Positions 1-8,948 of a stretch of DNA of 64,000 nucleotides are shown here, piece by piece. The DNA lies in contig JAUICG010000023.1 of the NCBI GenBank assembly GCA_030427485.1, positions 1 to 64,000 of the forward strand, given 5' to 3'. A program made the translations under genes and the position numbers. The stretch comes from Gammaproteobacteria bacterium (lineage in GTDB: Bacteria > Pseudomonadota > Gammaproteobacteria > Pseudomonadales > Halieaceae). Position 1 is the first letter of the stretch, and each line of letters begins with the position of its first letter. Below the pieces are notes generated by a model, which was not told where the DNA came from, did no database searches, and worked only from the letters and a program-made list of their open reading frames with translations.

Positions 1-5
1 AAGCC

Positions 6-719
6 TCAAAACTTGTAGGCGATGCCCACGTTGTAGACCCAGGGGTCGATATCCACATCGAACTTGACCTTGGCCGCGGTCGCGCCATTGGCCTTGGCCG
101 TGATTTCCGCTGTAGTATCGATATCGAGGTACCAGACACCGACATTGAATGCCCAGTGATCGTCAAAGGGAATATCCACACCCGCCTGCAGCGCCAGACC
201 CCAGGAGTCGTCGAGATCCAGGTCTGCGCCGTTGACAGCGCCACTGGTGAGGCTGCCCAGCAAGCCTATCAACTGGTTGTCCACGTCCTCGTCAAAAAAG
301 GTAGTGTAGTTCACGCCCACCCCAAGGTAGGGCTGCCAGCCGCTGAGTCCGCCGCGCGGGTATAGCTGCAGGCTGACCGTGGGCGGCAGCTGCTTGGTGG
401 AGCCGGCGTCGAGATTGGTGCCCTGGATAGCACCCTTACCTCTGGCTTCGATATTGTGCTCGAACGGCGTTGCCGCCAGTACTTCGACCGCGAAGTAGTC
501 AGTCACCATGTAAACAGGAATGATACCCAGCTGCGTATCGTCATCGACGTCCGCCTTCGCAACAAGCCCAGTGGGAAGGTAAATATCGTCGCTGTCGACG
601 TCGGGGCTGACGGTGGTGGCGCCAACGCGTAAAATCCAGTCGCCCTGTTCGTAGCTGTGTCCTGTGCTGGCCGCACACGCCATCGCAACGGCTGCAGTAA
701 TGTATAACAATTTGTTCAT
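6..719 (-). CDS. ompW: OmpW family outer-membrane beta-barrel protein
   Basis: 237 residues with a Sec signal peptide (about residues 1-22, cleavage near the Ser-Tyr after STGH). The body alternates hydrophobic and polar strands and ends in the aromatic C-terminus YKF typical of barrels recognised by the Bam machinery. The order of motifs (WILRVGATTVSPD near the mature N-terminus, LPPTVSLQLYP mid-protein, PWVYNVGIAYKF at the end) is that of OmpW, an eight-stranded porin linked to uptake of small hydrophobic molecules. A GGGGAAG purine run precedes the ATG. It stands alone on the minus strand and its stop codon is inside the window. The family call is firm; the substrate is unknown. Confidence 0.9.
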   Translation of the reverse strand: MNKLLYITAAVAMACAASTGHSYEQGDWILRVGATTVSPDVDSDDIYLPTGLVAKADVDDDTQLGIIPVYMVTDYFAVEVLAATPFEHNIEARGKGAIQGTNLDAGSTKQLPPTVSLQLYPRGGLSGWQPYLGVGVNYTTFFDEDVDNQLIGLLGSLTSGAVNGADLDLDDSWGLALQAGVDIPFDDHWAFNVGVWYLDIDTTAEITAKANGATAAKVKFDVDIDPWVYNVGIAYKF

Positions 720-869
720 TCTTCTTCCCCTTTATAAAACAGCGCGGCGTATCGCCGACTGCATCGGGGCGCAATGATAGAGGGGGCGGCGCCAATGTAC
801 ATTGATGTCAGTCAAGACTCTGCGAGTACCGCCTTACTGATGCGAGAAATACCGGGACATCAGTTAAGG

Positions 870-1562
870 CTACTCGAGGTCTTCCCAGGGATATTCAAGA
901 TATTGCCCGCAGCCTTCATAGTGCCTGTGTTCGACACTCACCAGCACGCGATACGGGAACTGTTCACCGCTCATCGTATCCACGCAGTCCTGCCCGATGA
1001 TTTCCACCTGCATGTCGCGCCCGCCGTCCGATTTCTGGTAGACCCGGCTGCTGTCGTTTTCGATCATCACGGGATCGGGCACCAGAATGCGCTGCATCCC
1101 GTAATCCAGCACCAGCAATAGCTGCCGCCCCTCCTGGATCTCAAGGTGCCAGCCGGGCTCATTGCCCACAGCGCGAAAATCCACGCCACGCCGCCGCGCA
1201 TCCTCCCACGGCACCCGCTCGGGCTGCAGGTGGCAGTTCATATAGGCCTGGTCGCCGATAGTCAGCATCGCCTCATCGCCCTTGCTCCAGAACGAGATAT
1301 CACCCTCCTCGTACAAGGCGCCGGATGCGCTGCGCACCTGCGAGACGACGACATACTGGTCGGGCAGCCACAGCGCCATTTCGCCGGGACCGAGACGGGC
1401 GATAAACTCGTAGCCGTTGCAGTCGTAGACGAAGGTCTTTGCCAGCGGACGCGCGTCCGGATTGAAGTCACCGGGTTGGGAAGGAACCTCACGGACGGCA
1501 TTGCCGGCACCACATCCGGCAAGCGACAAACAGAGCAACAGGCATACGCGTAACACCATCAA
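870..1562 (-). CDS. MliC-type lysozyme-inhibitor lipoprotein with COG3650-like C-terminal domain
   Basis: 230 residues. The N-terminus is a lipoprotein signal (LSLAGC, lipidated Cys at about residue 17). Residues about 40-110 match the MliC/PliC fold: FVYDCNGYEF, the lysozyme-contacting MALWLPDQ stretch and SGALYEEGD, plus a paired Cys (YMNC). The C-terminal half (FRAVGNEPGWHLEI onward, ending in a Cys pair) resembles the small domain seen in COG3650-type envelope proteins. The expected role is periplasmic protection against C-type lysozyme. The two-domain arrangement is visible in sequence; the function of the second domain is not known. Either of the first two Met codons could be the start. 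Confidence 0.75.
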   Translation of the reverse strand: MMVLRVCLLLCLSLAGCGAGNAVREVPSQPGDFNPDARPLAKTFVYDCNGYEFIARLGPGEMALWLPDQYVVVSQVRSASGALYEEGDISFWSKGDEAMLTIGDQAYMNCHLQPERVPWEDARRRGVDFRAVGNEPGWHLEIQEGRQLLLVLDYGMQRILVPDPVMIENDSSRVYQKSDGGRDMQVEIIGQDCVDTMSGEQFPYRVLVSVEHRHYEGCGQYLEYPWEDLE

Positions 1563-1697
1563 ACAACTCCTCGCGATCAGTGAATCTGTATCCGGCTCGA
1601 GCGCCGGGCCTTATTGTACGGCGATCCGAAGTCACCCTGCAGCCTGTCGCCGGTAGCGAAGCAGCCAGGAAACGCGCGCGCCCGAACGCCCCTGTGT

Positions 1698-2417
1698 TTA
1701 CAACGCCAGCACCGGAATCGCGATCATACGCAGCGCCAGCAAGGTCACCATCCAGCGGAACAGTCGCTGAAAATCAAGTTGCGGCACGCGATGCCGAAGC
1801 CGCGTACCCAGCCAGGAACCGGCGATACTCGCTGCGACCATGCCGCCGAGCAGGAGCCACCAGGATACAAAGCTGAACCCGATGGCAACGAACGCCGCAA
1901 CGCGTATCGCGTGATTGAGCGTCATATACACTGCCGTGTTGACCACCAGCCAGTCGCGGGCGGTATTGCGCCTCAGCAATACCGCCGCGCCCACCGGCCC
2001 GGTCGCCCCGGCCAGCATACCCAGGCCCGTCTGGTAGAAGCCCAGGAACAGCAGCGCGAATTGCCCTCCCCCTCTCACTGCGGGCAGCGGCGCCCAGGTA
2101 AACAGCAGGATCAACAAGCCGATCAGCGCCGGCAACCAATGCATATCGAGCCGCTGGTAGATCTCGGAACCCAGCCATGCGCCGACTAACGCCCCTACCA
2201 CGAATGCGGGAATGATACCGGGGTCGATCTCGCGCCAGCCAAAAACCGCCCGGGAACTGTTGCTCGCCAGTTGCGTGGCAGCATGCAGCGGCAGAATCGC
2301 CGCGGCCGGCACCAGGCCCGGCATCACCGCAATCAGCAGCACACCGCCACCCATGCCCATTATCGCCGTCAGGCAGGAGGTAAGGAATACGATGGGCACG
2401 AGCAATAATTCGCTCAC
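1698..2417 (-). CDS. TauE/SafE family sulfite/anion exporter-like membrane protein
   Basis: 239 residues, almost wholly hydrophobic, with seven or eight predicted membrane spans. The N-terminus has the TauE/SafE signature of a hydrophobic helix followed by GMGGGVLL, then HAATQLASNSSRA. A second repeat unit follows with GATGPVGAAVLLR and a terminal GSWLGTRL. Members export sulfite, sulfoacetate or other organosulfur anions; the substrate here cannot be read from sequence. The start is GTG (2415-2417) with a GGGAG Shine-Dalgarno five to six bases upstream. It is monocistronic or weakly linked to its neighbours. Confidence 0.85.
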   Translation of the reverse strand: MSELLLVPIVFLTSCLTAIMGMGGGVLLIAVMPGLVPAAAILPLHAATQLASNSSRAVFGWREIDPGIIPAFVVGALVGAWLGSEIYQRLDMHWLPALIGLLILLFTWAPLPAVRGGGQFALLFLGFYQTGLGMLAGATGPVGAAVLLRRNTARDWLVVNTAVYMTLNHAIRVAAFVAIGFSFVSWWLLLGGMVAASIAGSWLGTRLRHRVPQLDFQRLFRWMVTLLALRMIAIPVLAL

Positions 2418-2483
2418 GTTGTCTCCCGTTGGAAGTGATGCAACACCCTGCTATAAAGGACCGGTTCGCCGGAGAGTTTACGT

Positions 2484-3500
2484 CTAACCCATCGGGTATA
2501 GAATATCCCGCGATACCGCGTCGATTGCCGCCATTGTCTCCGCTGAGAGAACGACATCGGCCGCCGCCAACAGTTCCGGCACCTGCTCGGCGGTGGTTGC
2601 GCCAACGATCGTCGAGGCTACGAAATCATGCTGCTTGCTCCAGGCGATCGCCAGTGTCACCACGGATATACCCAACTCAGCCGCTATCGCCTGGTAGCGG
2701 CGGGTAGACTCAAGCGTCCTGTCGTTCAAAAAACGCTGCATCATCACCTGCTGGCGCTTTGGTCCTTGCCGGTAGAGCGAGAAACGCGCCCCCTCGGGAA
2801 ACGCGCCGTCACTGTATTTTCCACTGAGAACGCCCCCGGCAAGCGGTGAGTAGGGAATCAGGCTGACACCCTCCTGACGGCAGGCCTGGGCCAGTTCATC
2901 CTCGAAACGTCGATTATTCATACTGAAGTTATTCTGTATGGTCTGGTGCCGCGCCAGGCCATGCAGAGCCGAGACCGCCAGACTCTTCATCAGTCCCCAG
3001 GTGGTCTCGTTGCTGCAACCGAGAATGCGTACCTTGCCGGAACGCACCAGTTCATCCAGCGCCCTCATCGTCTCTTCCAGCGGAAAATCCGCATCCGGCC
3101 AGTGCGTCTGGTACAGGTCGATATAGTCTGTGTCCAGGCGCCGCAAGCTCGCCTCCACCGCGCGCACGATATGGTGGCGATCCAGCGCGGTCTTGCTGCC
3201 ACGCAAGGGCGCCTGAATCCAGGAATGGCTGGGGCCGGCGACCTTGGAGGCTATAATCAGGGACTCTCGGTCCTTGGTCTTCATCCAGCGGCCGACAATC
3301 TCTTCCGTTGCACCTACATACTTGATGTCCGGCGGCACCGGGTACATCTCAGCGGTATCGTAGAAACCGACACCGGCGTCGTAGGCCATGTCCATAATGC
3401 GAAACGCGGTCTTCTCGTCCGCCTGGTGGCCGAACGTCATGGTTCCCATACAGATATCCGACACTACAATGCCACTGTTACCCAGGCGATTGGACCTCAT
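2484..3500 (-). CDS. aldo/keto reductase
   Basis: 338 residues from the chosen start, a soluble NADPH-dependent TIM-barrel reductase. The catalytic tetrad is visible: Asp48 and Tyr53 in FYDTAEMY, Lys86 in IASKVAGP and His133 in YQTHWPD. The NADP-binding end is IPYSPLAGGVLSGKY with SIVGATTAEQ near the C-terminus. It is closest to the Tas/YajO-like AKR group, including an insertion rich in MKTKDRE. A longer frame begins five codons upstream, but the start used here has a GGAG ribosome site at the right spacing (GGAGCGCCT then ATG). The physiological aldehyde or ketone substrate is unknown. Confidence 0.88.
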   Translation of the reverse strand: MRSNRLGNSGIVVSDICMGTMTFGHQADEKTAFRIMDMAYDAGVGFYDTAEMYPVPPDIKYVGATEEIVGRWMKTKDRESLIIASKVAGPSHSWIQAPLRGSKTALDRHHIVRAVEASLRRLDTDYIDLYQTHWPDADFPLEETMRALDELVRSGKVRILGCSNETTWGLMKSLAVSALHGLARHQTIQNNFSMNNRRFEDELAQACRQEGVSLIPYSPLAGGVLSGKYSDGAFPEGARFSLYRQGPKRQQVMMQRFLNDRTLESTRRYQAIAAELGISVVTLAIAWSKQHDFVASTIVGATTAEQVPELLAAADVVLSAETMAAIDAVSRDILYPMG

Positions 3501-3602
3501 AGGCGCTCCACACACTGCTGTTTGGATGAGAGGACAGCCTACAGGCGTCGGCGGAAAAAATGAACCGTTACTCTCGCGTACTGGTCAATTACACTCTGCG
3601 CC

Positions 3603-5993
3603 ATGATCCGCTTCCGCACTATCGCACTCACCCTCCTGCTCCTGCTGGGCATTGCCGGCGCCGGCGTCTACCTCCTCCTGCACCTGCCGGAACTGCTGCG
3701 CCTGCAAGCCCGCAATTATCTACAGCAGTACGGCGTCGACGATATCCACTTTGAAGGGCTGCATGCCGGCCCCCGAGGCGCCGGAGCCGATTACCTGGTA
3801 CTGCACGGCGCGTATGACAATTACGCCTACGAGGTAACGCTGAACAACGGCCAGGTGCAATACGACTGGCGGGCCGTTCTCGGCGGCAAGGTGGGCGCGA
3901 TCAGGCTGTCCTCGCTGGACATTGTCGTTGAACAGACCGGCGACAGCACAACCCGCGGCCGGCAGGCGCTCCTGCCGGCGTCGTTGCTGCCGCAGCGAGT
4001 GATGGCGCAGCTCCCGCTGGCGTCACTGGACATCGCCCAGTGGAACCTCCGTTACCACTCACCGCAGATCGGCGTGATCGACGCCAGTGGCGAGCTGGCG
4101 TTTGATACGCGACTCGACGCACGGCTGACAACCACGCTGGCCAATCGCCGGCTGCTGGCGGAACTTCAATCGGGCGCCAATCCCGATAGTATGCACCTCA
4201 ACCTCTCAGTGCACGAAAATCAGGCGGATATCACCACCGTGTCTGCCCGACTGTCCGCTGCTGCGCAGGACACCTGGGTGTGGGATATCCAGGCCACAGC
4301 GCAACACACCCCATTGATACAGTGGCTGCGTGAACTGGAGCAGAGCTGGAATATCACGCCGGGCATTCCGTCTGCGACTGCGTTCACACTGCTCGGCAAC
4401 AGTGTACTGACCGCACGGATTCAACATCCCGAGGCGCTCATGCTCGGCGCGCAAGCGCAATTCGTCGACGCCGCCCGGCAGCAGTTACAAGCCAGCTTTC
4501 TGCTGTCGAACGAGATCCGACGGCTCGACCTGGGCGCTGTCGCCAGCGGCATCAGCGGTACTGTGACTTTTGAGGGAGAGCTTGCCCAGGGCCGCTTCGA
4601 GTCTGCCCTGCAGCCCTTCAAGGTGGAGGGACTGGTCGCGCCGAAGACGTTGTCGCTACCTGCAGACTGGGTGCACTGGATGAGGCTGGGCGATGATATA
4701 CCGCTAACGCTGCACACGACCGAACCCGTGCAAATCATATCACCCGCGCCAGGCAGCTGGTCTGTTGGCACCGAGAATGCACTGATATCCCTGGGTGACA
4801 AGGCGTCCCTGATCAGCCTGCACACACGCAACCTGGATTTCACAATGCGTGACGAGGACCCGCTGCAGGCCAGCACAGCCCTGACAGCCGTCCTCGACGC
4901 CCGCCTGCGCAAACAGGCGTTGCCGGCGCTGGAGCTGGCATTCACACAGCGTGGAAACCCGCAACACAGTGCACTCAGCCTGCAGGTGGCCGACACCGCC
5001 CGGAGTCTGCAGGCCGCGCTCAGCGGAGACCTTGATCTCGCTACCGGAGAAGGCAAATTCCAGCTGGATACACAGGTCACGAACCTGCAGCATTTATGGG
5101 CGAATTCCGCGCCGCTGCTGCGGCATTTTGACCTGCTGAACAACACCCTGGACCTGCGTTCGGGCACGGCACGTTTGCGCACCGATGTGCGGGGCAAGCG
5201 TTTCGATATCGCCAGCTGGGAACAACAGTCATACCTGTCGCTGGAGAGTACCGCCGGCAGCCTGGACGGGGTCGGTTTCGAAGGCCTGTCCGTCAGCGCA
5301 GGTTGGACGGGTATTGATCGATGGAAAACCCTGCAACCCGTGGAGATAACGCTGGCCAGTCTCACCCCGGGATTTGTGGTATCCGATGTTCGATTGCGCG
5401 CGAGCCTGCCACGGGCCACCCCGATTGCGCGGCCGCAAGTGAGTATCGAGGCGTTCTCGGCCGATATGTTCGGCGGGAAGCTGACCCTGCCGGCGGCACA
5501 GTCGTGGGACTTCGCCGCACCCGGCAACAGCATCACCCTGCTGGCCCGCCAGTGGCAACTCGGCGATCTGGTCGCGCTACAGCATAATGCCGATATCGAG
5601 GCACAGGGCACGCTGGAAGGCGAATTGCCGCTGACCGTCACTGGCAGCCGAATTATCATCGACAAGGGGTATCTTCGGGCGCTGCCGCCCGGCGGCCTTA
5701 TCCGGTACATCGCCACCGATGCCAACCGGGCACTGGCCAGCAACAATCCTGAACTGGAGATGGCACTGAACCTGCTCAGTGATTTCCGCTACCAGCGCCT
5801 GCAAAGCGCGGTAGAGCTGGACGAGGCCGGAAACCTGCTGCTGGGCTTGTCCCTGGCGGGCAGTAACCCCTCACAGTTTGATGGTCAAGCCATTAATTTC
5901 AATATCAACGTGGAACAGAATATCGATCCCCTTTTACAAAGCCTGAGGCTTAGTGATAACTTGGTGAAACGAATTGAATCAGGGCTGGAGTGA
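3603..5993 (+). CDS. ydbH: YdbH-like intermembrane phospholipid transport protein (AsmA-like)
   Basis: 796 residues. A single N-terminal membrane anchor (FRTIALTLLLLLGIAGAGVYLLL) precedes a very long beta-rich periplasmic body. The C-terminus matches the YdbH/dicarboxylate-transport domain: DLVALQHNADIEAQGTLEGELP, GYLRALPPGG, and the end segment FDGQAINFNINVEQNIDPLLQSLR. In E. coli YdbH, with TamB and YhdP, moves phospholipids from inner to outer membrane along a hydrophobic groove. It is followed 76 bp later by a ynbE-type lipoprotein and a ydbL homologue, the same order as in enterobacteria, which makes the assignment secure. It is divergent from the aldo/keto reductase. Confidence 0.9.
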   Translation: MIRFRTIALTLLLLLGIAGAGVYLLLHLPELLRLQARNYLQQYGVDDIHFEGLHAGPRGAGADYLVLHGAYDNYAYEVTLNNGQVQYDWRAVLGGKVGAIRLSSLDIVVEQTGDSTTRGRQALLPASLLPQRVMAQLPLASLDIAQWNLRYHSPQIGVIDASGELAFDTRLDARLTTTLANRRLLAELQSGANPDSMHLNLSVHENQADITTVSARLSAAAQDTWVWDIQATAQHTPLIQWLRELEQSWNITPGIPSATAFTLLGNSVLTARIQHPEALMLGAQAQFVDAARQQLQASFLLSNEIRRLDLGAVASGISGTVTFEGELAQGRFESALQPFKVEGLVAPKTLSLPADWVHWMRLGDDIPLTLHTTEPVQIISPAPGSWSVGTENALISLGDKASLISLHTRNLDFTMRDEDPLQASTALTAVLDARLRKQALPALELAFTQRGNPQHSALSLQVADTARSLQAALSGDLDLATGEGKFQLDTQVTNLQHLWANSAPLLRHFDLLNNTLDLRSGTARLRTDVRGKRFDIASWEQQSYLSLESTAGSLDGVGFEGLSVSAGWTGIDRWKTLQPVEITLASLTPGFVVSDVRLRASLPRATPIARPQVSIEAFSADMFGGKLTLPAAQSWDFAAPGNSITLLARQWQLGDLVALQHNADIEAQGTLEGELPLTVTGSRIIIDKGYLRALPPGGLIRYIATDANRALASNNPELEMALNLLSDFRYQRLQSAVELDEAGNLLLGLSLAGSNPSQFDGQAINFNINVEQNIDPLLQSLRLSDNLVKRIESGLE

Positions 5994-6069
5994 ACTTTCG
6001 CCGCAAGCGCGGCTCCAAGCTTCCAGCTCACCCACAGATTGATCCGCCGGGTCCACCAAAGGAAATGCC

Positions 6070-6252
6070 ATGCGCACTGTAACCTTCTCATGCTTGCTGT
6101 TGCTGGTGGCCGCCTGCACCCCGACGGTACAGGTGAGTCCGCCCAAGGAGCCAATCACCATCAACCTGAACGTAAAAATCGAGCACGAAATACGCGTGAA
6201 GGTGGACAAGGAACTGGATCAACTCTTCGCCGACGATAGCGAACTATTCTAG
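6070..6252 (+). CDS. ynbE: YnbE-like lipoprotein
   Basis: 60 residues. The lipobox LVAAC gives a lipidated Cys at residue 16, followed by a short beta-strand-forming segment (PITINLNVKIEHEIRVKVDKEL) typical of YnbE. In E. coli YnbE stacks in the outer membrane onto the C-terminus of YdbH to complete the intermembrane bridge. Position between ydbH and ydbL homologues, with a 12-bp gap to the latter, supports the call despite the small size. Confidence 0.88.
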   Translation: MRTVTFSCLLLLVAACTPTVQVSPPKEPITINLNVKIEHEIRVKVDKELDQLFADDSELF

Positions 6253-6264
6253 GAGAACAGTAAC

Positions 6265-6600
6265 ATGCAGCACACACACCGCTTCCGTCGAACACTGGCT
6301 GGCCTGGCGCTGTCATTCACCATGGCCATGTCCGCGTTCGCGCTGGATCTCGACGAGGCCAAATCCAGGGGTTTGGTGGGTGAAACGAATATGGGCTATA
6401 TCGCGGCCGTCAAACCCTCGGCGGAGGTGGACGCACTGGTTATCAGCATCAACAGCCAGCGCAAGGTGTATTACCAGGACATTGCCACGAAAAACGGTAT
6501 CAGCCTGCAGGCCGTGGAAGCCCGAGCCGGGCTGAAAGCGATCGAGAAGACCGCTCCGGGCGGTTACATCAATACCGGAGATGGCTGGCTGCAGAAATAA
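6265..6600 (+). CDS. ydbL: YdbL family (DUF1318) periplasmic protein
   Basis: 111 residues with a Sec signal peptide (cleaved after about SAFA). The mature part contains LDEAKSRGLVGETNMGYIA and the C-terminal QAVEARAGLKAIEKTAPGGY, both DUF1318 hallmarks. YdbL helps set the YdbH-YnbE assembly in E. coli. It ends the operon; AGGAGAACAGTAAC upstream supplies a strong ribosome site. Confidence 0.9.
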   Translation: MQHTHRFRRTLAGLALSFTMAMSAFALDLDEAKSRGLVGETNMGYIAAVKPSAEVDALVISINSQRKVYYQDIATKNGISLQAVEARAGLKAIEKTAPGGYINTGDGWLQK

Positions 6601-6654
6601 CAGCATCCGGGCGGCACTTTCCAGAGCTATCAGCTCCGGCGTTCCAGCGCACGG

Positions 6655-7683
6655 TCACCGGTCGCGCGCCTTCGCCATGTCCAGCGCCAGGTCCTCGATC
6701 ATATCCTCCTGGCCGCCCACCGTTTTGCGGCGGCCCAGTTCCACCAGGATGTCGCGACTGGACAGCCCGTATTTCTCGGCACTGCGCTTGGCGAACAACA
6801 GAAAGGAGGAGTAGACACCCGCGTATCCGAGCGTCAGCGCATCGCGGTCGATTCGTATCGGGTGATCCATCAGCGGTACGATCAGGTCCTCGGCAACATC
6901 CATGGCCTTGAACAGGTCCACCCCGGTCTCGACACCCATGCGGTTACACACCGCCAGGAACACTTCCAGCGGGGTGTTGCCCGCCCCCGCACCCAGACCG
7001 GCCAGCGAGCCATCGATACGATTGGCGCCAGCCTCGACCGCCGCCAGCGAATTGGCGATGCCCATCGCCATATTGTGGTGGCCGTGAAACCCCAGTTCGG
7101 TCTCCGGCCGCAGTTCGGCACGCGCCAGCGCAACCCGCGCACTGACATCATCCGGGAGCATGTAGCCTGCGGAATCCGTGATATAGACACAGTTGGCGCC
7201 GAAATCTTCCATCATCTTCAGCTGGACCAGCAGCTCTTCAGGACCAATCATGTGCGCCATCATCAAAAAGCCCACCGTGTCCAGGCCTTCGTACTTCGCA
7301 GCCATTGTCAGGTGCTGCTCCGAGACATCCGCTTCCGTGCAGTGCGTGGCCACGCGAATAGTCGAGATGCCGCAGTCCACGGCCATTTTCAGGTGATCGA
7401 CTGTCCCGATCCCGGGCAACAGCAACGCTGACACCCTCGTGTTTTTCATTTCCCGGCAAACCGCCGTGAGGTATTCCTCGTCGCTGGCCGCCGGGAAGCC
7501 GTAGTTCACCGAGGCGCCGCCAAGGCCATCCCCATGCGTGACCTCGATCAGCGGGATGCCCGCCTCGTCCATGGCTTTTGCAATCGTCACCATCTGCTCC
7601 ACCGTGATCTGGTGTCGCTTGGGGTGCATACCGTCTCGCAGGCACATATCGTGTACGGTAATTTTCTTTCCGGAAAGGTTCAT
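6655..7683 (-). CDS. hsaF: 4-hydroxy-2-oxovalerate aldolase (HsaF/TesG/DmpG type)
   Basis: 342 residues of class II pyruvate aldolase, cleaving 4-hydroxy-2-oxo acids to pyruvate and an aldehyde. The N-terminus VHDMCLRDGMHPKRHQ carries the metal-ligand Asp and catalytic Arg. GFHGHHNMAMGIANS supplies metal-binding His residues, and GLGAGAGNTPLEVF is the conserved C-terminal barrel signature. It lies 60 bp downstream of its partner aldehyde dehydrogenase, with which this family forms a channelling complex. Here it closes a steroid ring-degradation operon; the true substrate is probably 4-hydroxy-2-oxohexanoate, inferred from the neighbouring HsaA and HsaD. Confidence 0.93.
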   Translation of the reverse strand: MNLSGKKITVHDMCLRDGMHPKRHQITVEQMVTIAKAMDEAGIPLIEVTHGDGLGGASVNYGFPAASDEEYLTAVCREMKNTRVSALLLPGIGTVDHLKMAVDCGISTIRVATHCTEADVSEQHLTMAAKYEGLDTVGFLMMAHMIGPEELLVQLKMMEDFGANCVYITDSAGYMLPDDVSARVALARAELRPETELGFHGHHNMAMGIANSLAAVEAGANRIDGSLAGLGAGAGNTPLEVFLAVCNRMGVETGVDLFKAMDVAEDLIVPLMDHPIRIDRDALTLGYAGVYSSFLLFAKRSAEKYGLSSRDILVELGRRKTVGGQEDMIEDLALDMAKARDR

Positions 7684-7743
7684 GCTGTCGGTCTCTTGTA
7701 TTCGCTAATTTCGGTCGGCCCTGTTCGGCTGGACGTGATTACA

Positions 7744-8652
7744 TCAGGCTGCGGTGGGGACAAAGTTTCCCGCCAGTATCTCCTGGGCGTACATCTCGGC
7801 CGTGCGCAGGCCGGCGGCCGTCATGATATCCAGATTCCCCGCGTACTTCGGCAGGAAATCACCCAGACCCTCCACTTCCATATAAATGGACACGCGCTTG
7901 CCATCGAAAACGGGTCCGTTTTTCAGGATATAGCCCGGCACGTATTTCTGGACTTCGGCAATCATCGCGTGCACGGACGACGTAATCGCCGCCTGATCCG
8001 GGTCTTCCGCGGTGAGGCAGTGTATCGTGTCGCGCATGATCAACGGCGGCTCGGCCGGGTTGATCACAATAATGGCTTTCCCGCTCTTTGCGCCCCCCAC
8101 TTTCTCGATTCCGCTGGCCGTGGTGCGCGTGAACTCGTCAATATTCTTGCGGGTGCCGGGGCCTGCTGATTTACTGCTGACGGTGGCCACGATCTCGGCA
8201 TACGTGACAGGCTGCACGCGGCTGACCGCAGCCACCATCGGAATGGTCGCCTGCCCGCCGCAGGTGACCATGTTCACGTTCATTGCCCTGGCATCAACCG
8301 CCTGCGCGAGGTTCACCGGCGGAACGCAGAAAGGGCCGATCGCCGCCGGCGTCAGGTCGATCATCACCGCTCCCTGCTCATTCACCTTGCGGCTGTTCTC
8401 GGCATGTACATAGGCGGACGTGGCATCAAAGCATATCTGCACGCCGTCAGCGCGCATCGTGGGCAACATGCCGTCCACGCCCTCTGCCGTGGTTTTAAGG
8501 CCCGCTTCAGCCGCCCTGGCCAGGCCGGGGGAGTCCGGGACTACCCCCACCATCCACACGGGTTCGATCCATTCGCTGCGCATCGCTTTCATCAACAGGT
8601 CCGTGCCTATGTTGCCGGGGCCGATGATTGCTGCTTTGACTTTTTTGCTCAT
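7744..8652 (-). CDS. hsaG: acetaldehyde/propanal dehydrogenase (acylating), HsaG/TesF/DmpF type
   Basis: 302 residues. The N-terminal NAD-binding turn is GPGNIGTDLL and the catalytic Cys is about residue 131 in MVTCGGQATIP. The C-terminal dimer domain ends EMYAQEILAGNF. The enzyme oxidises the short aldehyde released by the adjacent aldolase to an acyl-CoA. Length matches the DmpF/MhpF family (about 300-315). The 577-bp gap on its 5' side is unusually long for this operon and is filled by two palindromic elements, so its expression may be uncoupled from hsaE. Confidence 0.93.
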   Translation of the reverse strand: MSKKVKAAIIGPGNIGTDLLMKAMRSEWIEPVWMVGVVPDSPGLARAAEAGLKTTAEGVDGMLPTMRADGVQICFDATSAYVHAENSRKVNEQGAVMIDLTPAAIGPFCVPPVNLAQAVDARAMNVNMVTCGGQATIPMVAAVSRVQPVTYAEIVATVSSKSAGPGTRKNIDEFTRTTASGIEKVGGAKSGKAIIVINPAEPPLIMRDTIHCLTAEDPDQAAITSSVHAMIAEVQKYVPGYILKNGPVFDGKRVSIYMEVEGLGDFLPKYAGNLDIMTAAGLRTAEMYAQEILAGNFVPTAA

Positions 8653-8767
8653 GTCTTTTCTCTTGTTGCTGGTTTATGTCTGGTCCGGATCTGAATCATT
8701 ATCAGCTTCGATAGGATTTCTTGAGTCTACAACATGCTTGCTTGAATATTGTACTGCTTTATCCGGC

Positions 8768-8875
8768 GTCGGTACCCAAGGGGCGCCACCGGAAACGCAA
8801 AAGCGCCATCCATGGCAGCTCGGGCTCGGCCGTCCATGGCCTCGCACGTTCCGGTGGCGCCCCTTGGGTACCGAC
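8768..8875 (-). repeat. Palindromic element A: 27-bp perfect inverted repeat around two AUGGAY-loop hairpins
   Basis: Arms 8768-8794 and 8849-8875 are exact reverse complements over 27 bp. On the minus strand the interior forms two small hairpins: GGCC-AUGGAC-GGCC (8828-8841) and GCC-AUGGAU-GGC (8805-8816). A GAGC-type linker separates them and a GCGCTTTTGCG tract follows. Loops of the form AYGGAY are the hallmark of the TwoAYGGAY RNA motif, and loop GGA is the CsrA/RsmA recognition element. The interior order (CGTG, hairpin, CGAGC, hairpin, GCGCTTTT) is shared with elements B and C, but the long arms are not. Confidence 0.75.
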
Positions 8876-8948
8876 ACCTCGTATCTCAGTAGCACCAACT
8901 TAAGCCTGCCCCTCTTTCGAAATAGTAATTAATCTGGAATCCTGGCAT

